Positions 17,501 to 25,153 of a stretch of DNA of 57,230 nucleotides are shown piece after piece. Every line of letters begins with the position of its first letter. Position 1 is the first letter of the stretch. Both the position numbers and the translations under genes were made by a program. Below the pieces are notes generated by a model that was given only the letters and a program-made list of their open reading frames with translations, searched no databases and was not told the origin of the DNA. Origin of the DNA: Ligilactobacillus animalis KCTC 3501 = DSM 20602 (GTDB lineage Bacteria; Bacillota; Bacilli; Lactobacillales; Lactobacillaceae); NCBI RefSeq assembly GCF_001434535.1, contig NZ_AYYW01000011.1, positions 1-57,230 of the forward strand. Reading direction: 5' to 3'.

Positions 17501-18080
17501 TGGCTTAGCGCTACAATTATTGACGTATTTGGATGCTTTACTCAAGAATAAGACGACTTTAGTTAAAGATGCTACAAAAGAGCAGATCGCGACAGCTGGT
17601 GCGATGTATATGCACCTTTACAATCCGACCTTCAAGCAAAAAGAGATCTATCAAGCTGTTTATGAAGATGAAGTGCTCAAAAAGAACAAATATAATGGGC
17701 TATTGCTAGATCAGACCGATGTGTTAGAGGGGCTAGATGAAAGCTTGCTCGAGAGTTCAGGTAATTCATTGATCTATCCTTTTAGACGAAATAAGAATGG
17801 GAGTTATAAAGCAACCGGCGCACAATTAGTGACTGCCGATCAGTTGGAGGCGTGGTTGTTACACAATGAAGAATTGATCAAACAAGCAACGGATATGATC
17901 TTTAGTGGGCGGCTCGATCTGATGCCCGCCTTGTTCAAAGATGGTTCGGCGTTACAATACACACCATATGAAGCGATCATGCAGTTTGATCCGATGCTAC
18001 CTGAAAATAATTATTATCGGCTCCCAACGGAAAAGCCCGCCGATATTTTAAAACTTTTACAAGCTGAGGAGGAAAAATAA
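14547..18080 (+). CDS. rexB: ATP-dependent helicase/nuclease subunit RexB (AddB)
   Basis: The 1177-residue subunit pairs with RexA in double-strand break end processing and recombination. The C-terminal nuclease core reads SLVDYKSSAKKFDHAKAY (D-x-K motif, about residues 970-980). The N-terminus, where AddB has a Walker A GxxGSGKT, reads FVLGTAAKDHQT, so ATP binding there is lost. The position equivalent to the first iron-sulphur cysteine of AddB (FxACPF) reads YANPYEY and no C-terminal cysteine triad follows, so the [4Fe-4S] staple is absent, as in other RexB proteins. Its stop overlaps the rexA start. Confidence 0.93.
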   Translation: MSLNFVLGTAAKDHQTLLLEQIKNISQTDPKAKIYYIVPNHIKFAAEVSVLDQLRQSRDQDLLAATDIQILSFSRLAWYFMKNDPSYQLPRLSAAGANMLVHKILRTKNDELTIFKSEQTQTGFVSQLAGQLIELSLALITSEDLWHSYEMLEQSKDTDLVAKLHDLSIVYREFEQHIQGKYLGTANMLEALAKKLAQSELSHSYFILDGFSQFNAGEYQIITSLLQNAEQVTVSLVLDRPYVHHAPEASELFYRSGQVYYRLYQLARQEHVKVMVDSFAKQDRVSADLVTLEDYWIASNDLKPFTLTPKLQGDLQLIEADDRLEEVKCLATKIRQMVLLEGYRYQDFLLLTRHLDPYKNILQPTFEQFEIPFFTDLQKKMSDHPLVELIQALFLVEQRNYRYEDMMRLLKTELLLPKCEGKFMPLAEYRQALDLAENQVLKFGYRKKGWLGEDWVYYRFGTSDFGARTKNEDEITAKINLIKNYVKELLPPFYAKLAKASTGKAAASLLYEFLVDAGVVEQLDLWRKQALKAGKVDASTREEQVWGTFCDLLDEYVEILGEQPFEPQDFLDLLQAGFEGATYSQVPTTLDQVVISESGMVQPNDKKVVMLLGATDLVMPDVAVSEGLFSDHDKEMLQPTLSETSYLPDDTEHVLANEPFLNYLAFLTPTQKLFLSYPRSDNDQLDLKCSPYVERIKQALELPLSHAHKNDGTSDALNYIGTKRTTMSELIKVERQAITEQRELPEVWDHLFQSFQQDPATKPLFEQLNRSLDYKNIPEQLTPESVKGLYGKELKTSISRLEDFYANPYEYFLKYGLGLKEREIFEMNAANTGEYFHTLLDTFFKLLLKNGQDLKLLKGPEFDAYFRESVELTKRLPQFKILDSSNRMRFLARQLNAAAKQVGGAIHKQRQFSKLKTIQTEALFGHVGELSGLAGLQFTTPNDRLVTVRGKIDRIDELVLGDKHYLSLVDYKSSAKKFDHAKAYFGLALQLLTYLDALLKNKTTLVKDATKEQIATAGAMYMHLYNPTFKQKEIYQAVYEDEVLKKNKYNGLLLDQTDVLEGLDESLLESSGNSLIYPFRRNKNGSYKATGAQLVTADQLEAWLLHNEELIKQATDMIFSGRLDLMPALFKDGSALQYTPYEAIMQFDPMLPENNYYRLPTEKPADILKLLQAEEEK

Positions 18081-21000
18081 TGGCTGAGATCAAATTTACA
18101 CCTGGTCAGCTCCAGGCGATCAACGATGAAGGCAAAAATATTTTAGTTGCTGCTTCAGCCGGCTCAGGGAAGACCCGGGTGTTGGTCGAACGTGTTATCA
18201 GGAAGATCAAAGAGAAAACCGCGGTGGACGAGATGTTGATCTTGACCTTTACTGAAGCAGCCGCGCGGGAAATGAAAGAACGGATCCAAGGCGCTTTGCG
18301 ACAAGCGATCAATGCTGAAGCCGACCCTGAGACTAAGCGGTTTTACCTACAACAACTGACAAAACTCAATGTAGCTGATATCAGTACGATCGATGCATTT
18401 TGCTTGCGTATGGTCCAAAAATATTACTATTTAGCCCAGGTCGATCCTGATTTTCGCTTGTTGACTGATGAAACAGAGCGGGCTTTACTGCGCGAAAGTG
18501 TTTGGGAAGATCTGCGGGAAGAACTTTACGGTAAGTTAGATTCCTTGTTCGAACAGCTGACCTTGAATTTTTCTAATGATCGCAGTGATGATGGCTTGAC
18601 TGAACTTGTGATGGAGTTATTTGATTTTGCCAATGTCAATCCTGATCCCAAAGCTTGGCTTGAAGATTTGGCTAAAAATTATCATTTGGAAGCGGGTAAT
18701 TTAGAGCAAAGTGGTTTTTATCGCAATGAATTCATGCCGTACGTCGCTGAGCAACTGCAAAAATTTGCCAACTATATGGGGCAAGCAGCGCAGATCTTAG
18801 AGGAGATCGATGATCCAGAAGATAAGTTAGCAAAATTAAAGGCTCTTTATCATACAGAAGAGCAAGCGCTGTGTAAATTAGCTGAGCTTGATCTGTCAAC
18901 GATCTCGTATAACGAGCTAAAAGTGACTTTAGAGGCGGTCGAATTCAAACGGGCCCCTGCAGCCCGCTTGGATGATGAACAAAAAGTGCTAAAAAATCAA
19001 GCTCAAGCGCTGCGTGATGAGACGAAAAAGCAGTTGAGCGAACTTTTGAGTAATTATTTTAATGCCCAAGAAAGTGAGGCCATTGAGCTATTTACACAAG
19101 CTGAGATCTTGGCTAAAAAGGCAGCTGAAGTGGTCTTACGCTTCATGCGCCGCTATCAAGCAGAGAAAAAACGGCGCCATGTCTTGGAATTTAGTGATCT
19201 AGAACACCTGACGTTAAAGATCTTACGCCAACAAGAAGATACAAGTGTCAAAGAACTCTTGCAAGCACGCTACAAAGAGATCATGGTCGATGAGTATCAA
19301 GATACTAATCAACTGCAAGAAGCGATCTTGACGACTTTGGCGCAGGATAACATGTTCATGGTAGGGGATGTCAAGCAGTCGATCTATGCGTTTCGTTTGG
19401 CTGATCCAACACTATTTTTAGGTAAATATCAGAGATTTGGTCGCTCAGATGATCCAAACGAGCGGATCATTTTGGCTGAGAATTTCCGCTCAGCTGAAAA
19501 TATCACGGCAACGACGAACTTTATCTTTTCACAGATCATGGATCAAAAGATCGGGGAAATGGATTATGACAAAAATGCGCAGTTAGTTTATGGAGCTAAG
19601 GATTACCCGGAAATGTCGCTACCGACTGAGATCTTGTTATATACCTCGGAAGAAGATCCTTTGAATGATCCAGCTAAAAAGCCATTAAAAATGCGCTGGG
19701 ATCAAGAACCAGAAGCGATGGGGCCTGACTTTGAGATCAATTCCAATCAAGAAGGTCAGATCGCTTTAGTGGCTAAGAAGATCAAAGAATTGCATGATGA
19801 AAAGTTTGAGATCTATGACCGAGGATCAGGCCAGATGCGTCCGATCACATACGGCGATATTGCAATCTTATCAGAGACACGGACCAATCATCTATTGTTA
19901 TCTGAAGAGTTGAAGCGACTAGAGATCCCATTTTATGTGCAGAAGTCCCAAAATTATTTTCAAACGACGGAATTGCGGATCATGTTGGCGCTTTTAGCTT
20001 TGATCGATAATCCTTACCAAGATATCGAGCTTGCTGCGGTCTTACGTTCACCGATCGTGGGGCTAAAGGAAAATGAGTTAGCCTATCTGCGGATCAATGA
20101 TAAGAGCGGGGATTATTTCCACGCCCTAGAAAAATTCTATCAAGATCCAAGCAATCAAGGAAAAGAACCGTTTGTCCAAGCGCTTTATGCTAAGATCACA
20201 CGTTTTATGGAGCAATTGCAAGGCTTTAGAGATCTGGCGCATCAAAATGAACTGGCTACCTTGATCCTAGCGATCTATGAGCAGACAGGCTTTTTGGATT
20301 ATGTCGGTGGCATGCCAGGAGGGCCCCAGCGCCAAGCTAATCTGCATGCACTTTATGAAAGAGCCGCGATGTATGAACAGAGCAGTTTTAAGGGACTATT
20401 TCAGTTCATTGGTTTTATCAAAAAGATGCAAGAAAAACAAGATGATCTCTCCGAGGCGGTCTTAAAGACAAGCGATGACACGGTAAATATCATGACGATC
20501 CACGGCAGTAAGGGGCTGGAATTTCCGATCGTATTTTTGATCGATGCGGCTAAAAAATTCAATATGCGTTCACTGGATAAAAAGTATATTTTAAGTGAAA
20601 AAGCTGGTCTAGCGATGAATTACTTAGATCAAGAGCGCCGGATCGAACATGAGACTTTGGTCAAAAATCTTGCTAAACAAACCGCTAGAAATAAGAGTGC
20701 CGCTGAAAAGATGCGCTTGTTATATGTTGCCTTGACCCGGGCCAAAGAAAAACTCTTTATCGTGGCAGGCTATGATTCACGAGAACAAGTGGAAAAACTG
20801 GTCGAAAAGGCTCAAACTTCTGAATTGTTATTGCCAGATGATGTTCGCGCCAATGCCAAAAATTTCATGGATTGGATCTTGCCCGCAGTTGCACGGCGGG
20901 AAAATATTGCTCAAGCATTTGATCTCTTAGTGCGACCACACCCAGCTTTAGATGAGATACCAGCCGAATTTGCATTGGATTTTGCTAATTACAACGATAT

Positions 21001-21823
21001 TGCGGATGAACAACGGCTAGCGCAAGTAGATCTAACTAAGTGGTTTGATGAGCAAACCACAGCCCAAACCAAACTTACCCCTGAGATGATAACTAAGATC
21101 GATCAGATCCTAGCAGGTAAGTATCAACATGAAGCGGCAACTAGGACTGCTGCCTATCAAGCTGTTTCGGATATCAAGCGTTTGTTTGATGATCCTGACC
21201 TTGAGAAAATGGCAAAGATCACGCCCGAGACAACGGCTAATCGTGAAGTCGGTGATTTTAGAAAACCGCGCTTTATGACAGAAGAAGTTCAAGTGACGCC
21301 AGCTGCCATCGGGACGGCTGTTCACTTGCTCTTCCAAGAATCGGATCTGACTCAGATCCCAACGATCACAACGGTCAATGCTTTATTGCAACGTTTGACC
21401 GCTGATGGCTTGATCACGCCTGAAGTCGCTAAACGGATCGATGTTGCTAAGCTCGTAGCTTTTTATACGACACCGTTAGGCCAAGAGCTCTTAAAAAATC
21501 ATACGCGGGCTAAGCGCGAAGTAGCTTTTTCGATGGTCTTGCCAGCGGGTAAAGTTTTTGAGGAGTTAGATGAGACCTTGACCGATCCGATCTTAGTCCA
21601 CGGGATCATGGATGGTTATTTTATCACTGAAAATGATGAGGTCGTTTTATTTGATTACAAGACCGATCATGTTTATGGTGAAGATGGAGTCGAAAAGATC
21701 AAACAACGCTATCAAGGTCAGTTGAATTTATATCAAACGGCTTTGGAGCAGATCTTAAATAAACCTGTGCCCCATAAATATCTTTATTTAGTTGAACTTG
21801 ATCAAGCTGTTGAATTACCGTGA
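18080..21823 (+). CDS. rexA: ATP-dependent helicase/nuclease subunit RexA (AddA)
   Basis: This 1247-residue UvrD-like helicase with a C-terminal RecB nuclease domain is the motor of RexAB. Helicase motif I is VAASAGSGKTRVLVERV (near residue 25), motif II VDEYQDTNQ, motif III GDVKQSIYAFR, and motif VI YVALTRAKEKL; the nuclease motif is LFDYKTDHVY near the C-terminus. GAGGAGGA precedes an ATG that shares one base with the rexB stop (TAATG), so the two subunits are translationally coupled. It ends at the second copy of the convergent palindrome family. Confidence 0.95.
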   Translation: MAEIKFTPGQLQAINDEGKNILVAASAGSGKTRVLVERVIRKIKEKTAVDEMLILTFTEAAAREMKERIQGALRQAINAEADPETKRFYLQQLTKLNVADISTIDAFCLRMVQKYYYLAQVDPDFRLLTDETERALLRESVWEDLREELYGKLDSLFEQLTLNFSNDRSDDGLTELVMELFDFANVNPDPKAWLEDLAKNYHLEAGNLEQSGFYRNEFMPYVAEQLQKFANYMGQAAQILEEIDDPEDKLAKLKALYHTEEQALCKLAELDLSTISYNELKVTLEAVEFKRAPAARLDDEQKVLKNQAQALRDETKKQLSELLSNYFNAQESEAIELFTQAEILAKKAAEVVLRFMRRYQAEKKRRHVLEFSDLEHLTLKILRQQEDTSVKELLQARYKEIMVDEYQDTNQLQEAILTTLAQDNMFMVGDVKQSIYAFRLADPTLFLGKYQRFGRSDDPNERIILAENFRSAENITATTNFIFSQIMDQKIGEMDYDKNAQLVYGAKDYPEMSLPTEILLYTSEEDPLNDPAKKPLKMRWDQEPEAMGPDFEINSNQEGQIALVAKKIKELHDEKFEIYDRGSGQMRPITYGDIAILSETRTNHLLLSEELKRLEIPFYVQKSQNYFQTTELRIMLALLALIDNPYQDIELAAVLRSPIVGLKENELAYLRINDKSGDYFHALEKFYQDPSNQGKEPFVQALYAKITRFMEQLQGFRDLAHQNELATLILAIYEQTGFLDYVGGMPGGPQRQANLHALYERAAMYEQSSFKGLFQFIGFIKKMQEKQDDLSEAVLKTSDDTVNIMTIHGSKGLEFPIVFLIDAAKKFNMRSLDKKYILSEKAGLAMNYLDQERRIEHETLVKNLAKQTARNKSAAEKMRLLYVALTRAKEKLFIVAGYDSREQVEKLVEKAQTSELLLPDDVRANAKNFMDWILPAVARRENIAQAFDLLVRPHPALDEIPAEFALDFANYNDIADEQRLAQVDLTKWFDEQTTAQTKLTPEMITKIDQILAGKYQHEAATRTAAYQAVSDIKRLFDDPDLEKMAKITPETTANREVGDFRKPRFMTEEVQVTPAAIGTAVHLLFQESDLTQIPTITTVNALLQRLTADGLITPEVAKRIDVAKLVAFYTTPLGQELLKNHTRAKREVAFSMVLPAGKVFEELDETLTDPILVHGIMDGYFITENDEVVLFDYKTDHVYGEDGVEKIKQRYQGQLNLYQTALEQILNKPVPHKYLYLVELDQAVELP

Positions 21824-21840
21824 TGTCTAACAAATAAAAT

Positions 21841-21901
21841 AATACGACAAGGGACCTACTATGACGCAAAATATGCATCGTAGTAGGTCCCTTACCGTAT
21901 T
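21841..21901. terminator. Long palindrome between convergent genes, family copy B
   Basis: The arms AAGGGACCTACTA and TAGTAGGTCCCTT lie within an imperfect stem of about 28 bp with outer AATACG/CGTATT, between rexA and the P-type ATPase. Related to copies at 7448, 46298 and 52467. Confidence 0.8.
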
Positions 21902-21926
21902 ATTTATTCATTTTTCTTCGTACTGA

Positions 21927-24581
21927 TCAGTCTTTGTAGATGAATTTTCTTTGGAAGAATTTCACAACTTCAACGATGATGATCATTAAAGCACCAGCGC
22001 CTAAAACGATGCCCCATTGTTCTAACGCAAGCGTTGTAACGTGGAACGTGCTATTAAAGGCTGGAACGAAGATCGTCATTGCTAATAACACAGCTGAGGC
22101 CAAGACAGCAATGTTGAAGTACTTGTTGTTGAATGTTTCCTTAGAAAAGATCGTTCCATGGATCGATTTGGAGTTAAAGGCATGGAACAATTGGATCACA
22201 CCTAGAGTTGCATAAGACATTGTCAACGCATCAGCATGGATCTGAGCTGATGTCTCATGGAATGGATAGTTGATCGCGATCCAATAGACCCCAAGCGTTA
22301 GGACACCTTCCAAGATCCCTTGGTAGATGATACTTGAACCGACACCATTGGATAGGAAGTTCGACTTGCTACCACGTGGTTTCTTTTTCATGATGTCTTT
22401 TTCGCCTTTTTCAACACCTAAAGCGATCGCTGGGAACGTATCTGTGACTAAGTTGATCCATAAGATCTGGACTGGAGCAAAGATCGACCAGTTGAGCATG
22501 GTCATCATAAAGAGTGTCAATACTTCACCCAAGTTAGCCGACAAGAGGTACTGGATCGCTTTTTGGATATTGGCAAAGACCTTTCTACCTTCGCGAACAG
22601 CTAAAATGATCGTGGCAAAGTTATCATCGGCTAGGACGATATCGGAAGCATTCTTAGATACTTCAGTCCCGGTGATCCCCATGCCGACCCCGATATCAGC
22701 AGTCTTTAGAGCTGGAGCATCGTTGACCCCGTCACCAGTCATCGCTACGATCTTGCCATGTGCTTGCCATGCCTTAACGATCCGTACTTTATGTTCTGGA
22801 GCAACGCGAGCATAGACCGAGTATTTAGCCACATTTTGCTTCAATTCTTCATCAGACATTGCATCTAGATCGCGTCCGGTGATCACACCACTTTCATCAT
22901 CTGGTTGAATGATACCTAAGCGGATCGCGATGGCTCTAGCGGTATCTTTGTGGTCACCTGTGATCATAAGTGGGCGGATACCAGCTGATTTAGCTTCAGC
23001 AACGGCATCTTTGACTTCAGGTCTTTGAGGGTCGATCATCCCGATCATTCCGGCAAAGATCAAGTCATTTTCAAAATTATCCGATGTTGCTTCAACGTTG
23101 CTTTCTGCTTCAGTCAAAGACTTATATGCAAAGCCTAAAACACGTAAAGCTTCGAGCGCTAATTCTTGATTGGTGTTCAAGATCTTATCTTTATCGGCTT
23201 GCGTGATCGGTCTGACTTCACCATTATCTTCGATCTTAGTTGTTCGTTGTAAGATCTCATCAACGGCACCTTTGGTCATCAAATAACGTTGGCCAGCATG
23301 CGAAACGATCACTGACATCATTTTACGTTCAGAATCAAAGGGGATCGAATTGATCCGTGGAAAATCATTTTGGACTTGTTTAACGTCCATTTGACGATCC
23401 AAATAGTATTGGATCAAGGCGGTTTCAGTCGGATCACCGACTAGGCCATCGGGCGTTTCTTGACTATCATTAGCTAAGATCATGATCTGGGCTAAACGTT
23501 TTTCAGGTGAGACTTTGAAGCTATCAGCTGCTACTAAGTTATAGTCAGTGTAGAGTTGTTCGACAGTCATCTTATTTTGGGTCAAAGTCCCAGTCTTATC
23601 AGAAGCGATGATCTCAGTTGTCCCTAAGGTTTCGACTGCTGGTAATTTGCGGACCAGCGCCTTGCGTTTAGCCATCGTCTGGGTACCTAAGGCGAGGGTG
23701 ATCGTTACGATCGCAGGTAGACCTTCAGGGATCGCAGCTACAGCCAGTGAGATCGCTGTTAATAACATGTCTAAGACGGATTCACGTCCTGTCATGACCC
23801 CAAAGACAAAGATCACAACAGCGATGATCAAGATCAAAACAGTCAAGACCTTACTCAAATGGGTAATGTTTTTTTGTAGAGGAGTTACGGAGTTGTCAAC
23901 TTCATCTAACATGGTAGCAATATGCCCAACTTGGGTCTGCATTCCCGTTGCAAAGACGACCGCTTCAGCTGTACCATATGTGACGCTGGTGTTCATAAAG
24001 CACAAGTTGCTTTGTTCGCCTAAAGGAGGTTCTTTTTCAGTCAAGACACTACTTTCTTTATCGACGGGCACCGATTCGCCCGTTAAAGCAGCTTCTTCGA
24101 TCTTGAGAGAAGAAGATTCGAGGATCCGCATGTCGGCGGGAACGATATCGCCAGCTTCGAGCAAGACGATATCCCCTGGGACGATCTCATCACTTTTGAC
24201 TTGCATGACCACACCATTGCGTTTGACACGTGAATAAGGGGTCGTCATTTTCTGTAAAGCATCGATCGCATTTTCAGCCTTGGCTTCTTGAAAGACCCCA
24301 AAGACAGCATTTAGGATCACCACTAAAAAGATGATCAAAGCATCGGATACTTCACCTGCAAGCATGGCAACTAGGGCAGCAACCATCAAGATCACGATCA
24401 TCAAGTCTTTGAATTGAGCGATGAACTTTTGGAGTAAAGTTGTATGCTTCTTGGATTCTAAGACGTTAGGACCGTATTTTTCTTGACGTGCTTTGACCTC
24501 AGCTTCAGTCAAACCATTAGCTGAACTCTTTAATTCAGCAAGTGCCTGTTCTCCAGTAAGTTGATAATATTTCGTTTTCAA
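21927..24581 (-). CDS. Calcium-type (P2A) cation-transporting P-type ATPase
   Basis: The 884-residue pump has the phosphorylation motif ASDKTGTLTQNKM, the transport motif AAIPEGLPAIVT in M4 and NLVTDTFPAIALG in M6, both typical of the SERCA-like type IIA group, and the hinge GDGVNDAPALK. It exports Ca2+, or in some lactic acid bacteria Mn2+, driven by ATP. The TTG at 24581 is chosen because AAAGGAGG lies ten bases upstream and no ATG is in range. Upstream on the same strand lie a foldable palindrome-rich segment and a 46-residue ORF, which may share its transcript. Confidence 0.9.
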   Translation of the reverse strand: MKTKYYQLTGEQALAELKSSANGLTEAEVKARQEKYGPNVLESKKHTTLLQKFIAQFKDLMIVILMVAALVAMLAGEVSDALIIFLVVILNAVFGVFQEAKAENAIDALQKMTTPYSRVKRNGVVMQVKSDEIVPGDIVLLEAGDIVPADMRILESSSLKIEEAALTGESVPVDKESSVLTEKEPPLGEQSNLCFMNTSVTYGTAEAVVFATGMQTQVGHIATMLDEVDNSVTPLQKNITHLSKVLTVLILIIAVVIFVFGVMTGRESVLDMLLTAISLAVAAIPEGLPAIVTITLALGTQTMAKRKALVRKLPAVETLGTTEIIASDKTGTLTQNKMTVEQLYTDYNLVAADSFKVSPEKRLAQIMILANDSQETPDGLVGDPTETALIQYYLDRQMDVKQVQNDFPRINSIPFDSERKMMSVIVSHAGQRYLMTKGAVDEILQRTTKIEDNGEVRPITQADKDKILNTNQELALEALRVLGFAYKSLTEAESNVEATSDNFENDLIFAGMIGMIDPQRPEVKDAVAEAKSAGIRPLMITGDHKDTARAIAIRLGIIQPDDESGVITGRDLDAMSDEELKQNVAKYSVYARVAPEHKVRIVKAWQAHGKIVAMTGDGVNDAPALKTADIGVGMGITGTEVSKNASDIVLADDNFATIILAVREGRKVFANIQKAIQYLLSANLGEVLTLFMMTMLNWSIFAPVQILWINLVTDTFPAIALGVEKGEKDIMKKKPRGSKSNFLSNGVGSSIIYQGILEGVLTLGVYWIAINYPFHETSAQIHADALTMSYATLGVIQLFHAFNSKSIHGTIFSKETFNNKYFNIAVLASAVLLAMTIFVPAFNSTFHVTTLALEQWGIVLGAGALMIIIVEVVKFFQRKFIYKD

Positions 24582-24717
24582 TCACGAAATTCCTCCTTTA
24601 ATGTGATTTATTAGGTTACAGGGTTATCGTATCACACTTACTTATTAAAAAGAAATTATTCGATGGTAAATTCATTGTAAATTTTATGTAAAATATTGGA
24701 AATTAAGGCAAAATAAA

Positions 24718-24860
24718 TCCACATGTGCACACCTGACAGGGGCCCATGTGGAGCTATTTGTATTCAATTAATTGAACTTTTCCCGGGTTATCAGCAAAAT
24801 CTCGCGAGTGATCCTGCAGTTAAGATATCCCGGTCAGAGCTCCACTAGTATGTCATGTGG
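24718..24860. other. Palindrome-dense, foldable intergenic element (possible structured RNA)
   Basis: An outer pair CCACATG/CATGTGG (24718-24724, 24854-24860) encloses GTGGAGCT/AGCTCCAC (24748-24755, 24838-24845), a 14-bp palindrome TTCAATTAATTGAA (24763-24776) and CCGGG/CCCGG (24783-24787, 24829-24833). On the minus strand the last part, CCACATG...CATGTGG then ATTTATTTT, looks terminator-like and would exclude the GTGGAGCT pairing. That arrangement resembles a riboswitch or attenuator ahead of the P-type ATPase, but I do not recognise a known aptamer (it lacks the yybP-ykoY GGGGAGUAG core). Ten palindromic hexamers fall within 129 bases. Confidence 0.45.
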
Positions 24861-24867
24861 TGCTCAA

Positions 24868-25008
24868 TTATTTAGCAGCTTTTTCAGCTTCTTCGCGTTC
24901 CTTTAAGAAACTCAATACAGCTTGATGTTCTGCACGACGCTTCTTAACGTTTTTGTTGTTAACTGGGCGGCGGTCGTTACCAACGCCTACGTGTGTATTT
25001 TGTGACAT
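24868..25008 (-). CDS. Small basic protein of 46 residues (unknown)
   Basis: The reading frame starts MSQNTHVGVGNDRRPVNNKN, continues with a KKRR cluster and ends in a charged amphipathic-looking segment (FLKEREEAEKAAK). It has a strong Shine-Dalgarno (GGGAGGGA) and a near-consensus promoter, so it is very likely expressed even though it is shorter than common gene-calling limits. No membrane segment or signal peptide is visible; the basic first half and charged tail suggest RNA or ribosome association, which is inference only. I do not recognise the family. It precedes the structured element and the P-type ATPase on the same strand. Confidence 0.7.
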   Translation of the reverse strand: MSQNTHVGVGNDRRPVNNKNVKKRRAEHQAVLSFLKEREEAEKAAK

Positions 25009-25043
25009 GGTAGTCCCTCCCTTCATTACTCATGCAACTTTAT

Positions 25044-25072
25044 ATTTTAGCGAAAAACTTCCTAAATATCAA
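25044..25072 (-). promoter_or_regulatory. Sigma-A promoter of the 46-residue ORF
   Basis: On the minus strand TTGATA (complement of 25067-25072) and TAAAAT (complement of 25044-25049) are spaced by exactly 17 bp, about 35 bases before the start codon. Confidence 0.75.
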
Positions 25073-25110
25073 GGGTAAATTATAGTAGTTCTTTAAAAAT
25101 AGCGGTTCTA

Positions 25111-25119
25111 TGGTATAAT
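25111..25119 (+). promoter_or_regulatory. Extended -10 promoter of the ABC-F gene
   Basis: TGGTATAAT (TATAAT at 25114-25119) is nearly identical to the mprF promoter region; TTTAAA at 25092-25097 could be a weak -35. It is divergent to the promoter of the 46-residue ORF. Confidence 0.6.
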
Positions 25120-25153
25120 TAGCGAAAGATTTGAGTAGAAAGAATGAATTGAA

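Noticed and set aside
24721-24850. Cloning polylinker in the sequence
   Set aside because: The palindromic hexamers sit between natural lactobacillar genes with matching nested complementarity and no vector backbone, so a structured natural element is more plausible.
24718-24860. yybP-ykoY manganese riboswitch before the P-type ATPase
   Set aside because: The GGGGAGUAG and related conserved core segments are not found on either strand; only generic foldability is seen.
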